This document shows, piece by piece, positions 7,953 through 16,959 of a stretch of 35,628 bases of DNA (within the stretch, counting starts at the first letter, position 1; every line of letters begins with the position of its first letter). Under the pieces are notes generated by a model that worked only from the letters and a program-made list of their open reading frames with translations, searched no databases and was not told where the DNA came from. The translations under genes and the position numbers were made by a program. The stretch is from AV69 sp036498205 (GTDB taxonomy: Bacteria > Verrucomicrobiota > Verrucomicrobiia > Chthoniobacterales > UBA10450). The DNA lies in contig DASXIC010000128.1 in assembly GCA_036498205.1 (NCBI GenBank), forward strand, positions 1-35,628, in the 5' to 3' direction.

Positions 7953-8948
7953 ATGGGAAAATCGGCACCAGAAAATCAGTTGCCGATCCTCGGACACCAG
8001 GACAACAAAGAGGCGCCCGGCTGTTTTGAGCGCGGAACTTTGCAGCGTATGCATCTTAGTTCCGACACCGCGACAAGAGATGTCATAGGTAAATTAACGC
8101 ATCAGCGGAACCATTCCGTCCGCGGCGATACCTATGGTGTTGTTTGCGCCATTATCTTTGGATTATTGATTGCGGCAGGATTGCTGGCGATTCGCCTGTT
8201 TCCGCAGGAGCACAACGCAGCCTCATCCAAGACACGTTTGCCGATGCCGTTGCCCGGGGCGACGTCTGCTCCTTCGGCTCCGCCGCTGGGCGCTCCTGCC
8301 GGCGTGGCGAGAAATCCGATTGATGTCGCCGCTTTTAGCAATGGCCTTGCTTATTCCCAATCACTCGCCGCAATCCGCTTGATCGAAAGGGGAACTATTT
8401 CTCCAAAGGCGGGCGGTTATTCCGCTACTTTCCAGTACGAACGTTTGAACAATCTGGAACGGATTCAGGTTCCAGGTGGCAACTTCGTCCGCAAAATGGG
8501 CGGCAGTTGGGTGTGTTCGACCGGTTGGGCGACGACGGGCACCCCGGCATCAGCCGATCAAACCAGCATGCTCACGGATCTAATGACAATGGCAATTGCA
8601 CCATGGGAAAAGCGCCATCTTACCGACCCGGTAAAGACTCTGGCAGTGCCGAAGGAAGAGGCGAGTTTTAAGATTGTTTATTGTACAATTGCCGACGGAT
8701 TTGGGCAGCGAATCTTTGCCTTTCATAGAGTGGGCCCTAATTTGCAACTGGAACGGTTCTCCGGCCTGGTCGGCAGCGGGAAGGACCAGATGCAGCTAAC
8801 CCTCGAATGCGCCTATCCCGCCAGCACACCAGCCGGATCCGTTGAAAATGTCAGTGTTCCTTCGTCAATTGTAATTAAGACCCCTCAAACGAAGTCCAAG
8901 ACAGGCCGGCAAACGGCGGGGTCGGGACGCAAGACGAGCCGGCCGTAA
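7953..8948 (+). CDS. Hypothetical single-pass membrane protein
   Basis: I do not recognise this 331-residue protein. An N-terminal polar region of about 60 residues precedes one membrane segment (VVCAIIFGLLIAAGLLAIRLF, about 63-83). A Pro/Ala/Gly-rich linker (about 95-120) follows, then a soluble domain (about 125-295) with three cysteines in WVCSTGW, KIVYCTIADG and LTLECAYP. The tail is basic and Ser/Thr/Lys-rich. The topology suggests an N-in anchor with an exported C-terminal domain. An internal ATG at 8049 would shorten the cytoplasmic part to about 30 residues. It is convergent with dinB, with only 24 bases between the stops. Codon use and length support a real gene; no function can be assigned. 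Confidence 0.7.
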   Translation: MGKSAPENQLPILGHQDNKEAPGCFERGTLQRMHLSSDTATRDVIGKLTHQRNHSVRGDTYGVVCAIIFGLLIAAGLLAIRLFPQEHNAASSKTRLPMPLPGATSAPSAPPLGAPAGVARNPIDVAAFSNGLAYSQSLAAIRLIERGTISPKAGGYSATFQYERLNNLERIQVPGGNFVRKMGGSWVCSTGWATTGTPASADQTSMLTDLMTMAIAPWEKRHLTDPVKTLAVPKEEASFKIVYCTIADGFGQRIFAFHRVGPNLQLERFSGLVGSGKDQMQLTLECAYPASTPAGSVENVSVPSSIVIKTPQTKSKTGRQTAGSGRKTSRP

Positions 8949-8972
8949 TCACTGCGAAACTGAATAGCGGCG

Positions 8973-10019
8973 TCAGAAAAGCGGCAGCTGCTCTCCCTGT
9001 TCTGTTGTTTCCTCAAATCGGACACCTACTCCCATCAATCGAACGGTCTTGTCCGCGCGGCCGAACGCTTCTGTAAGAAGTTGCTGATAGCTAACCAGAT
9101 TTGGACTAAACCCGGCCCGTTCAACCGTCGTGCGGGTGAAGTCGGCAAATTTCAATTTTACGAAAATTCCGCGAATCTTTCGAGTGGGCGCCTTCTGCGC
9201 AAGCTCGGCGGCGAGTTCTTCGAACAGCTCAGCCAGTTTTTCCTCACATTGATCCAATGTTACCAGATTAACCGGGAACGTTTGCTCGTTACTCAGGGAT
9301 TTACGCGGCCGGTTCGGTTCCACCGTGCGATTATCGATGCCGCGGCACAGATCGTATAACTCCCAGCCAAATTTACCCAACGTCTCCTGAAGTTGTGCGC
9401 GTTCGAAGCGTTGAAGATCGGCGCAAGCTTTGATTCCAAGTTGCCGTAATTTCTCTTCAGTGACGGCGCCAATGCCCCATAGCTTCCTGACCGGTAGCGG
9501 CGCCATGAATGGCGCGATGTTTTCCGGAGTTACTTCATACTGCCCGTTCGGTTTGTTGATTTCCGAGGCGATCTTTGCCACGAGCTTGTTTGGTCCAATA
9601 CCCGCCGACGCCGTTAATTTTGTCTCTTGGAAAATGAGGTCGCGAATCGTCTGCGCGAGTGAGCCAGGGTTTTTTGTCTGGGCGGTGACATCAAGATAAG
9701 CTTCATCGAGCGACAGTGCTTCCACCAATGGGGTGAAGCGATATAAAATGTCGCGAATAATGGCTGATTCCTTGCGATAAACATCGAATCGGGTGGGCAA
9801 TACAATTAGCTTGGGGCATCTTTGAAGCGCCACAAAGGTAGCCATGGCCGAATGGATACCGAATGCGCGAGCTTCGTAATTACACGTCGTCAATACTCCG
9901 CGCCGATCACGTGCCCCTCCCACCGCCACCGGTTTTCCCCGCAGGGCGGGCCGATCCCGGATCTCGATTGCCGCGTAAAAGCAATCCATGTCGAGATGAA
10001 TAATTCGACGGTCGGTCAT
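8973..10019 (-). CDS. dinB: DNA polymerase IV (Y family)
   Basis: DinB is the error-prone translesion polymerase. Numbered from the ATG at 10017-10019 (348 residues), the metal-binding acidic residues are visible: Asp10 in HLDMDCFYAAIE and Asp105-Glu106 in ALSLDEAYLDVT. The finger and palm segments GVLTTCNYEARAFGIHSAM and ASAGIGPNKLVAKIASEINK and the helix-hairpin-helix region LWGIGAVTEEKLRQLGI are intact, followed by the little-finger domain. The last residues, QLPLF, match the consensus beta-clamp-binding motif, so the protein should dock on the sliding clamp. An upstream in-frame GTG at 10026-10028 would add three residues. No LexA-like operator is obvious to me upstream. Confidence 0.97.
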   Translation of the reverse strand: MTDRRIIHLDMDCFYAAIEIRDRPALRGKPVAVGGARDRRGVLTTCNYEARAFGIHSAMATFVALQRCPKLIVLPTRFDVYRKESAIIRDILYRFTPLVEALSLDEAYLDVTAQTKNPGSLAQTIRDLIFQETKLTASAGIGPNKLVAKIASEINKPNGQYEVTPENIAPFMAPLPVRKLWGIGAVTEEKLRQLGIKACADLQRFERAQLQETLGKFGWELYDLCRGIDNRTVEPNRPRKSLSNEQTFPVNLVTLDQCEEKLAELFEELAAELAQKAPTRKIRGIFVKLKFADFTRTTVERAGFSPNLVSYQQLLTEAFGRADKTVRLMGVGVRFEETTEQGEQLPLF

Positions 10020-10107
10020 CGGCGCCACAGGAACCAGTCTGTCTATTTTTCGGCGTAAAAAAAGTCACCGTCCGGGACAGGTGCGTGCTTCCTTTGCAGA
10101 ATGAATG

Positions 10108-11727
10108 TCAGCTGCCTGCCGTTGTTCGGGGATCCTCTAATGCGAGTGCTTGAATAACGTTGCGCAAAGATGGGACAGCGGCTTCGTAAGAAGCGCGCTT
10201 TTCTTTACGGCATTCATTCCAGCCGATGAATTCGCACCTTTCGCCAGGCGATAACTGGAGATCGTCATGAAGCATCGGTTCAAAAAATCGAAGGTCGAGA
10301 TCGAACCCTTCTGTCAGTCTAGCCATCGGAATATCAGGTATTTTGAGGTGGGCGTTCCGTGATTCGCGCGCCATCGCGACGATTTGCCGCCACGCTCGAA
10401 CATGACAGACCCCCTGAAGCAGAGGTGTTCGGGTGTAGACATTCTTGTCGTAATTGTAATGCGACCAAAAGGCCGCCACGGCCATCATGATGGAAAAAAT
10501 TCCTGCGCGCGTCCCGCCACGGCGAAAGAAGAGCATCATGACAACCAGCAGAATTCCGGCGACGAGAAAACTGGCCGGAACAAGGTAACGCGGACCAACC
10601 AGGAAACCATAGTCGCCCAGCCGGTCCGTTTCATAGATCTGACGCAAACCAATCATCACGATCCACCCAAAAAGGGCCGCGGTCGCGAAAACGTGGAGGA
10701 TCATGCCGGTCGTCGCCGTTGCTGTTTTTCGGTGAAAAGCTGCACGTCCCAGTCGTAGCGCAATCCAGATCGCGGCCACGGCAATTAGGATTCCGAACGG
10801 CCATGGATCGCCAAAGATCTGGCGGTTAACTGGAAGGATGGAATTGACCCCGCCGAAACTCGTCGCGATTGCCAGGGGATAGAGGGTGATAAGAGCGATT
10901 GCTTCCGCAACGCTGGCGTGAAAAGCCTTATTACTTAGGGGGGACGGCGGTGAGCTCGATGGCAAGAGAAACATGCATAAGGCATGAGCGCTCCCCAGCA
11001 GCGCGACAAAAATCAGCGCCGCTATTAATTGCGATTTGAGGGGAGCAAACTCCGGAAGATAGCCACGTCGGATTCCGAGTAACAGAAGGCAAAAGATCAA
11101 GGCCGTCGCGGCGACGACGACGGCGCCCAGCCCGAGAAAGTGCATCGAGGCGTAAGCAGAGATGGCGGCCAGCCAAATCCAGCGGACCTCAGTAGGTCGA
11201 CTCACAAGAGTCACCAGGCACCAAAGAGCGAATAAGACCAAGCTGATCCAGATAAGGTGAATAAAAAGAATGGGCCAGGCGATGAGCTCGTTCATCAGTG
11301 GCTGAAACGTGAGCAGCGCGGCGAATCCAGCGGCAAAGCTGTTGGCGGCGAAATCGCTCATCTGCCAGATCCGCGCCACGTCGCGAGCCAGCAGAAAGGT
11401 AAGAGTTGCTACCAGAGCCAGGGCGGCGATCTGTCGCGAGCGCCAGAGCCAATTGCGCATCCCGGCGACACGAGTGAACTCAAACTCGTTCGTGAATGCG
11501 ATCGGGATGTAATGGCTATGATTTTGCATCGTCCAAAATGTTCGAAGCAGCTGATGCTGTTGTTCCTGGGAATCGTGAGCAAAACGCTGATACACACCGC
11601 TTTCCGCCCGTAATAATTTCATGTTTATGCGCCCAAAGCCGGCGATCGCAGCTCCCAGACAACAACAGAAGATCAAAACAAACCTGGCGTATGCTCGAAA
11701 GTTAACGTTCCCGGTCCTTGTGCCCAT
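10108..11727 (-). CDS. Large multi-pass membrane protein, unknown function
   Basis: From the ATG at 11725-11727 this is a 539-residue protein; the frame stays open to a TTG at 11853, but the extra residues look non-conserved and would overlap the glycosyltransferase remnant on the other strand. A first membrane helix (ARFVLIFCCCLGAAIAGFG) is followed by a hydrophilic segment of about 70 residues, then about nine or ten more helices, and a C-terminal soluble region of about 110 residues (from about YNYDKNVYTRTPLLQG). The layout, with a large first extracytoplasmic loop and a soluble tail, resembles GT-C-type or polymer-handling membrane proteins, but I see no diagnostic motif. It is divergent from the glycosyltransferase remnant and ubiE. 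The family is unrecognised; the gene itself is convincing. Confidence 0.75.
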   Translation of the reverse strand: MGTRTGNVNFRAYARFVLIFCCCLGAAIAGFGRINMKLLRAESGVYQRFAHDSQEQQHQLLRTFWTMQNHSHYIPIAFTNEFEFTRVAGMRNWLWRSRQIAALALVATLTFLLARDVARIWQMSDFAANSFAAGFAALLTFQPLMNELIAWPILFIHLIWISLVLFALWCLVTLVSRPTEVRWIWLAAISAYASMHFLGLGAVVVAATALIFCLLLLGIRRGYLPEFAPLKSQLIAALIFVALLGSAHALCMFLLPSSSPPSPLSNKAFHASVAEAIALITLYPLAIATSFGGVNSILPVNRQIFGDPWPFGILIAVAAIWIALRLGRAAFHRKTATATTGMILHVFATAALFGWIVMIGLRQIYETDRLGDYGFLVGPRYLVPASFLVAGILLVVMMLFFRRGGTRAGIFSIMMAVAAFWSHYNYDKNVYTRTPLLQGVCHVRAWRQIVAMARESRNAHLKIPDIPMARLTEGFDLDLRFFEPMLHDDLQLSPGERCEFIGWNECRKEKRASYEAAVPSLRNVIQALALEDPRTTAGS

Positions 11728-11840
11728 ATTGCAGTCAGGGATTGTGTCACCGTTCGCGGGGAGGATGTATAGAAATTTCAGTAGTTTAACCTGCATTTTC
11801 TGCGCAAGGCGGGATTCTTGTTTCTTGCAAAGAGCCTTGC

Positions 11841-11954
11841 ATGAGGGTCTCAATCGTAATTCCCTGTTTCAATCAACGGGACACGGTTGCCGGTTTTGTT
11901 TCGGCCTTTCCTGAAGCCACTCGGCGTCCCAATCCCAAGGGTAGCTTCCCGTGA
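11841..11954 (+). pseudogene. N-terminal remnant of a family 2 glycosyltransferase
   Basis: An ATG at 11841 opens a 37-codon frame beginning MRVSIVIPCFNQRDTVAGFV, the characteristic first strand and nucleotide-binding turn of GT-A family 2 glycosyltransferases. It then loses similarity (SAFPEATRRPNPKGSFP) and stops at TGA 11952-11954. Intact members are over 200 residues, so about 90 percent of the gene is missing. The stop overlaps the GTG start of ubiE in GTGA. It could be a decayed gene left by deletion or, less likely, a translated leader peptide. Confidence 0.6.
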
Positions 11955-12769
11955 CGAATCGAACTACGGGAACAAGCAACCAGCAGCTACTTGCACGAAA
12001 GCATATTCTGAGCGAACGGCCGCCATTGAATTGGCCCGACGAAACTGCGCGATCACGCGATCCCGACACCGTTCGGGAAATGTTTGACCGGGTCTCTGGC
12101 CGCTACGATCTGGCGAACCACATCCTCAGTGCCGGCTGGGATTTTTGGTGGCGAAAACGCGCTACTGAAATTGTTGCGGGATGGAATCCAGGCTGTGTGC
12201 TTGACCTTGCAACGGGCAGCGGTGACCTGGCGATCTCGCTCCAGCGAAAACTTTCGCGGTCAAAAATCACTGGAGTGGATTTCTCGACTAAGATGATCGC
12301 GATCGCGCGGGGCAAAGGATTGCGCGACGGAATCGTTGCGGATGTCTTGCATCTGCCGTTTGCCGCTCAATCCTTCGATGCGGTGACAGTCGCATTCGGC
12401 TTAAGAAATATGCGAGATTGGTCGGTAGCGTTGCGGGAAATGCGGCGGGTGCTGACAAGCAATGGACATTTGCTTGTCATAGATTTTTCCCTGCCGGCAA
12501 ACTTCGTCATTCGGGCTGTTTATCGATTTTACCTGCACAGAGTTCTGCCCCGCCTCTGCGCATTAATCACTGAAGAAAAAGCGGCTTATCAGTACCTCGG
12601 CGCATCCATCGAAAACTTTCCAATTGATCGGGCAATGTGTGATCTGATCGAAGCGGCTGGCTTCGCCAACGCAACCGCGACACCTCTGACGGCAGGAATC
12701 GTTACTCTTTATACTGCCGAAGCTTCCGTGCTCCAGTGCTTCGACGCGGGGCGAATTCTCAAATCGTAA
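11951..12769 (+). CDS. ubiE: Demethylmenaquinone/ubiquinone C-methyltransferase
   Basis: UbiE/MenG methylates the quinone ring using S-adenosylmethionine, the last or near-last step of menaquinone or ubiquinone synthesis at the membrane. The 272-residue protein has the family opening VREMFDRVSGRYDLANHILS (about 41-60) with FWWRKRA, SAM motif I VLDLATGSGDLA (about 83-94), the acidic ligand region ITGVDFSTKMIAIA, and the signatures FDAVTVAFGLRNMRD and REMRRVLTSNGHLLVIDFS. The C-terminus has YQYLGASIENFP followed by TAGIVTLYTA. The GTG start (11951-11953) overlaps the stop of the glycosyltransferase remnant. Which quinone is used cannot be told from this gene alone; menaquinone would be usual for Verrucomicrobia. 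It is convergent with the DUF4340 gene, with 10 bases between them. Confidence 0.93.
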   Translation: MTNRTTGTSNQQLLARKHILSERPPLNWPDETARSRDPDTVREMFDRVSGRYDLANHILSAGWDFWWRKRATEIVAGWNPGCVLDLATGSGDLAISLQRKLSRSKITGVDFSTKMIAIARGKGLRDGIVADVLHLPFAAQSFDAVTVAFGLRNMRDWSVALREMRRVLTSNGHLLVIDFSLPANFVIRAVYRFYLHRVLPRLCALITEEKAAYQYLGASIENFPIDRAMCDLIEAAGFANATATPLTAGIVTLYTAEASVLQCFDAGRILKS

Positions 12770-12779
12770 GGTGCTGACC

Positions 12780-14639
12780 TCACGAGCCCGGTACGGGGGT
12801 CGAAGAAGGTGAGGCGCTCGGCGATATAGCTGCAGGCGTGCTCGGCGGCGGCGAAGCACTCGGCGTCGGAACCAACGGAAGCCGCAGCGCATTGAAATCC
12901 GGATTGCTGATAACGAATGTCCCGTCTCGCTCTTCTGTTCGGGCCAGCCACATTCCATCTCCGGCCGCCCCACCGACAGTCACTTTATGGACTGCTTTGT
13001 CGTCCGGCGAAGTGGTAAACGTAATTACCAGCGGTGGCCTCTGAAAAGCCTGCGGGGGCACGTTATTCCCGACCCACCGAACGGCATGAAGGCCAGCAAG
13101 CGTATTTATGAGTGATTGCACGTTCGCGGTGTCGATCGGCCCGGTTCCCGTTGCCCATTGCCACTGGTTATTTGGACCGCGCACAAAACTTAACTCACGA
13201 TCTCCTGCAACGGAGAAGCGATGGACCTGTTCCGGCTTGAACTTGAAAATGGCCAGCTCCTGCCATTGCAGTGGATCGGCAAAAATGTTGTCCAGCAACG
13301 TCCGGCGGACAGCAATTATAAAAGGTTCTTCGCCAATTCGCGCATATACGTTTTCACCGTCGATTTTTCCAAATGCAATCGTCGCCATCGGATGTTCGCC
13401 TGCGTTTGTCTCCGCCGTATTTTCGGACGCGAATGAACTGAGAGTGAGCGTCAATTGGGGCTTATCCAGACCATACTTCGGCAGATCAGACGCAACCTCC
13501 TCAATAAATTTTGTGAGTTGCTCGCCGGAAAGCAGATCGATCAACCGCCGGACTTCACCTCCATTTGCCGCCGCGTTGTCGCGGTTTGCAATCGTCCAGC
13601 TTTCCCCTTTGCGCGCGAGGATAGTCTTGGTTTTTCCAGGGACGTCGATGGTGATGCGGTCAAGCTGATTCTCATCAAAGCGCACCAGATGGCGGTCGCG
13701 CAGATCGTTTGGCTTGGTATTAAGCACCTCTTCGATTTTCTTCGGCAGGGTGTAAACAAAGTTCCGCGACGCGAAACGGACGTAGACCTGATCCTTCTGG
13801 CCTTCCGGCACTCCGCCGATTTGCAAGACCTGCCCTTGCTTATCGTCCGCCCCCAAAATCGTAACCGTTCCGCGCGGCTCCGTCAGTCCGTAGGGATGCA
13901 AATCGCCGCGATCATCGGCTACGAACTGTTGGATTCGGCTGGTCGTGATTTGGGCGAGCAAATCATTTACCTTTTGGTCGTCGGCCCGGGCCCGCAGTGG
14001 CTTGATAATCTGCCAGTGATCCCCCTGTTTCTGCAGCTCCATCTCCCCGGCGGGCGTCTTCAGTGTGACCCGCGTCACTTGAGTAGCTATTGCATCAGTC
14101 AGTTTCCGGTCGCGGAATTCCTCCGGTTTTTTCGAGATCGCGGTTTTGATATTGTCGTTCGCGAGGAAGACATTCTTAGAGTTCTCGAATCGAACGTAGA
14201 TTCGGTTCTCGAGCGCCGCGTTGTTGCCGAATAGAATTTCCGGCGGGGCCGTCTCGCCCTGCAACTTCAGGCGCAGCTTCGCTTTGGACAGGCCGTAATC
14301 CGCCATTTTGTTTTTGTCGGCTTCGGTTTCTTTCGCTGTGATCGTCGCTTCCTTTTTCCAGTCCTCCAGCTCGAAGAGCAAATTCTCAATCACAGAATTG
14401 TCGGCCAAATCGTTAACCGGGGACTGCAATCGCCATTTCTTATCGAGTCGTTTCAACTCGATCCGTTCGTCGCCGTTCTGAATGACGATCCCATTGATTT
14501 TGTCCCGCTCGAAGTTGAGAACGTTTTGCGCGCGCCGCGCGGCTTCTTCCGTGTTGGGTCGTTTACTCTCGTAGAACTTGATGTAGGCACCAATTCCTGC
14601 AACGAGCAAAAGCAAGACGACTGTGGTTCGCGTCTTCAT
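12780..14639 (-). CDS. DUF4340 domain protein, membrane-anchored
   Basis: This is a 619-residue protein. An N-terminal anchor (TTVVLLLLVAGIGAYIKFY, residues 5-23) is followed by an exported region containing repeated DUF4340-type units. Each unit begins with a strand such as INGIVIQNGDERIELKR, VTRVTLKTPAGEMELQK or LDRITIDVPGKTKTILA, followed by WxLxxP/I, and contains a Y-GL-(T/S/D)-(E/K)-P/A element (DYGLSKAK, PYGLTEPR, KYGLDKPQ). The C-terminal 30 residues are Pro/Ser/Thr-rich. DUF4340 genes are often found next to GldG-like ABC auxiliary genes, as here: the start lies 7 bases after the GldG-like stop. The protein probably works with the transporter in the periplasm; the substrate is unknown. 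Confidence 0.9.
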   Translation of the reverse strand: MKTRTTVVLLLLVAGIGAYIKFYESKRPNTEEAARRAQNVLNFERDKINGIVIQNGDERIELKRLDKKWRLQSPVNDLADNSVIENLLFELEDWKKEATITAKETEADKNKMADYGLSKAKLRLKLQGETAPPEILFGNNAALENRIYVRFENSKNVFLANDNIKTAISKKPEEFRDRKLTDAIATQVTRVTLKTPAGEMELQKQGDHWQIIKPLRARADDQKVNDLLAQITTSRIQQFVADDRGDLHPYGLTEPRGTVTILGADDKQGQVLQIGGVPEGQKDQVYVRFASRNFVYTLPKKIEEVLNTKPNDLRDRHLVRFDENQLDRITIDVPGKTKTILARKGESWTIANRDNAAANGGEVRRLIDLLSGEQLTKFIEEVASDLPKYGLDKPQLTLTLSSFASENTAETNAGEHPMATIAFGKIDGENVYARIGEEPFIIAVRRTLLDNIFADPLQWQELAIFKFKPEQVHRFSVAGDRELSFVRGPNNQWQWATGTGPIDTANVQSLINTLAGLHAVRWVGNNVPPQAFQRPPLVITFTTSPDDKAVHKVTVGGAAGDGMWLARTEERDGTFVISNPDFNALRLPLVPTPSASPPPSTPAAISPSASPSSTPVPGS

Positions 14640-14646
14640 CGGGAAA

Positions 14647-16158
14647 TTAGGCGCGACGCTTCCACCAAACGCCGAATCCGATGAAAGCGGGCACGAGCGG
14701 CATTAACACCAGAATGATCCAGCGCAGATTGCGCAACGCCGTCTGGTCGAGACTGAACGTTAATGCCTTCGGAACTTTGGGAGCGATTCCGATCAATTGC
14801 TCGCGACTACTCAGCCAATTTACGCTGCCCGACATGAAATCGAGCGCCTGCTGATCCTGCGTCAGCGCGTTGTCCTGAACAAAGGTAGCGTTCGATACCA
14901 CAACCATCCGGGCGGAGTTAACCTGCACGCGCTGATCGGTGCTGGCCCCTTTTTCGACCGAGACCGCGATGTAGAGCGGAGCGGCGTGGTCTCGGTTTGC
15001 GTCAAACTGCAATTTCGACGGGTCATCTGAATTGTAGTCGACTTCGCCCCAGTAGCCTTCTTCCGCCTGAGCCAACGGCTGCAACTGAATTCCGGCTCCA
15101 CGCACACGGTCCTTTTCCAGCGTCAGCGAACAGGTACCGCCATAGAATGGCGCGCGGACATCGGCCAGCCGTTTCGTAATGGGAGAATCGGGCAGAAAAC
15201 GTCCGATGACATCGCGCACTCGCGCCATTTCTTGAATTCCGGTCCGCACCACCGCCATGAGACGGTCGTCATTCACGCGAACTCCGAGTTCGTTTAGAAA
15301 TGCGTTCAGTTTCGGCGTTTTGGCAGCGGGATCGAGCAGAAGCAGCACGCGTCCCTGCTTATTCCAAAAATCGCGCAGCAACTGCATCTCGCGATCGGAG
15401 AAATCGTATTGGGGGCCGATGATCATGATCGTTTTCATGTCGGCCGGAATCGCGTCCACGTTGAATAAATTGAGTTCCTGGATCTTGATGTTTTCGTTTT
15501 CAATAAATGCCTTCAGGATTGAAATCGGACTTCCCGCTGCGGGCTGTGCCATGGGCCCGGCCGGAACGTCTGCGATCGGCGGTTCCTTGTGGCCGAGCAC
15601 GTAACCAATCGTGTTCTTCTTTCCTTCGGTCAGATCGATGATCGCGCTGGTGAGTGCTTGCTCGCCTTTGAATGCGGTGATTCGTGGTCCTTCGCCAAAT
15701 TGCATGCCGCTCTGGTCGATCTCCGCCATCTCGGAGGCCTTTACCGTCTTGTTCCGGCCCTCGTAATCGAGCACCAGCATGCTTTCGCCCGTGACGATTT
15801 TATACTTATCTACGATCTCCTTGGCCCGGGAAATGTTCCGTGCCGGATCAATCTGTTCGACGTCTATCTTTCCCTTGGCCGCATATTGATACTCGGTCAG
15901 GAGATTTTGGACGTCATTGGTAATCGGTGTTTCGGGCGCGAAGAAAACGGTAATGCGCAATTTGTTGTTCAGGGTCGAAAGAACCCGGTTCGTTTTGTCC
16001 GAAAGCGCATATTTTTTGTCGCGCGAGAAGTCCCACCGGCGGTAATGCTCGAATCCGAGATAGTTCACCATTGCGGCCAGAAAAAGCAGGAGAACGATCT
16101 GGAGAACGACATTGGTGCCGATCTGGAGGCGATGGATCGTTTTTTGTTTCTGCGGCAT
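14647..16158 (-). CDS. GldG-like ABC transporter auxiliary protein
   Basis: This 503-residue protein is counted from the ATG at 16156-16158. A GGAGG at the end of the permease gene lies 8 bases upstream and favours this start over the GTG at 16173. One membrane helix near residues 16-35 and a second near the C-terminus (LRWIILVLMPLVPAFIGFGVWW) flank a large extracytoplasmic GldG/IFT52-like domain. That domain contains LRITVFFAPETPITNDVQNL, IGYVLGHKEPP, TIMIIGPQYDFSDREMQLLR and GRVLLLLDPAA. In gliding Bacteroidetes GldG forms an ABC complex with GldA and GldF; here it follows an ATPase and permease of that type, without other gliding genes in view. The conserved role elsewhere is unknown. Confidence 0.9.
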   Translation of the reverse strand: MPQKQKTIHRLQIGTNVVLQIVLLLFLAAMVNYLGFEHYRRWDFSRDKKYALSDKTNRVLSTLNNKLRITVFFAPETPITNDVQNLLTEYQYAAKGKIDVEQIDPARNISRAKEIVDKYKIVTGESMLVLDYEGRNKTVKASEMAEIDQSGMQFGEGPRITAFKGEQALTSAIIDLTEGKKNTIGYVLGHKEPPIADVPAGPMAQPAAGSPISILKAFIENENIKIQELNLFNVDAIPADMKTIMIIGPQYDFSDREMQLLRDFWNKQGRVLLLLDPAAKTPKLNAFLNELGVRVNDDRLMAVVRTGIQEMARVRDVIGRFLPDSPITKRLADVRAPFYGGTCSLTLEKDRVRGAGIQLQPLAQAEEGYWGEVDYNSDDPSKLQFDANRDHAAPLYIAVSVEKGASTDQRVQVNSARMVVVSNATFVQDNALTQDQQALDFMSGSVNWLSSREQLIGIAPKVPKALTFSLDQTALRNLRWIILVLMPLVPAFIGFGVWWKRRA

Positions 16159-16160
16159 CG

Positions 16161-16916
16161 TTAAAGCCTCCACTTACGCGACTGAAAGACCTGGTAGGTG
16201 AGCGCGAGCATGACCACGGTCATGCTGGTGTAGAGCACGATTGGCCGGGTATCGATCTCGCCCCGTGAGAGCGTGCCCATGTGTTCGATGGCTGAGAAAT
16301 AGCCAAGCAACTGTCGTGTGCTCGAACTGACATCCAGCAGAATGAAGGAAACTAGCCCAAGGAAGAAGAGCAGGGTAATCGCGCAGAAAGAAATTACCGC
16401 GGCAATGATTTGATTCCGCGTCAGAACGGAAGCGAAACAGCCGACGCTGAGATAGAACATTCCCAGGAGGAGAAGCATCAAGTACGAGCCCCAGTAGGCG
16501 CCGCTCGATGCCGCAGCCGGCTGATGCGTTACGTATTGAAAAATTGCGAAGTAGAGAATCGTCGGAACCCAAAGCACGACATAAAAGATCAGCGCGCCAA
16601 AAAACTTCGAAAGAACAACCTGCCAATCGCGCACCGGCGCGGTCATCAGCGGTTCAATCGTGCCGAGCTTAAATTCCTCGGCAAACAATCGCATCGTGAT
16701 GAGTGGAAAAATCAGAACGAAGGCGAACCAGAAAAAAACCGAATTGAAGAACGCCTCCTGGACCGAATAGGGGACCGGCCGTTGATTCATAAACGAGATC
16801 TGAAAATAGAAATCAACGCCGCTCACGATCAGAAAAAAAAGCAGGACGATGTAAGCGATGGGCGAGTAAAAATAACTCATCACCTCGCGGGAAAGCAGAG
16901 TTAGGAATTTACGCAT
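16161..16916 (-). CDS. ABC transporter permease (GldF-like, ABC-2 type)
   Basis: This 251-residue protein has six predicted membrane helices and the ABC-2 pattern. It begins with the short amphipathic stretch FLTLLSREVMSYFYSPIAYI, typical of GldF/CcmB-like permeases. The first large loop is followed by FAFVLIFPLITMRLFAEEFKLGTIEPLMTAPV, split around residues 62-95, the family signature, in which the E-x-x-x-G-T-x-E-x-L motif contacts the ATPase. It ends 2 bases before the preferred GldG-like ATG. A 171-base gap containing a palindromic repeat separates it from the upstream ATPase gene. The transported substrate cannot be inferred. Confidence 0.93.
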   Translation of the reverse strand: MRKFLTLLSREVMSYFYSPIAYIVLLFFLIVSGVDFYFQISFMNQRPVPYSVQEAFFNSVFFWFAFVLIFPLITMRLFAEEFKLGTIEPLMTAPVRDWQVVLSKFFGALIFYVVLWVPTILYFAIFQYVTHQPAAASSGAYWGSYLMLLLLGMFYLSVGCFASVLTRNQIIAAVISFCAITLLFFLGLVSFILLDVSSSTRQLLGYFSAIEHMGTLSRGEIDTRPIVLYTSMTVVMLALTYQVFQSRKWRL

Positions 16917-16959
16917 CGATCTCGCCCTTCCCTATCACGTCAGAAACAACGCAGCGTCC

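Noticed and set aside
13455..14234. Plus-strand 259-codon frame opposite the DUF4340 gene
   Set aside because: Antisense shadow of a GC-rich gene; it has no domain pattern, whereas the minus strand shows repeated DUF4340 units.
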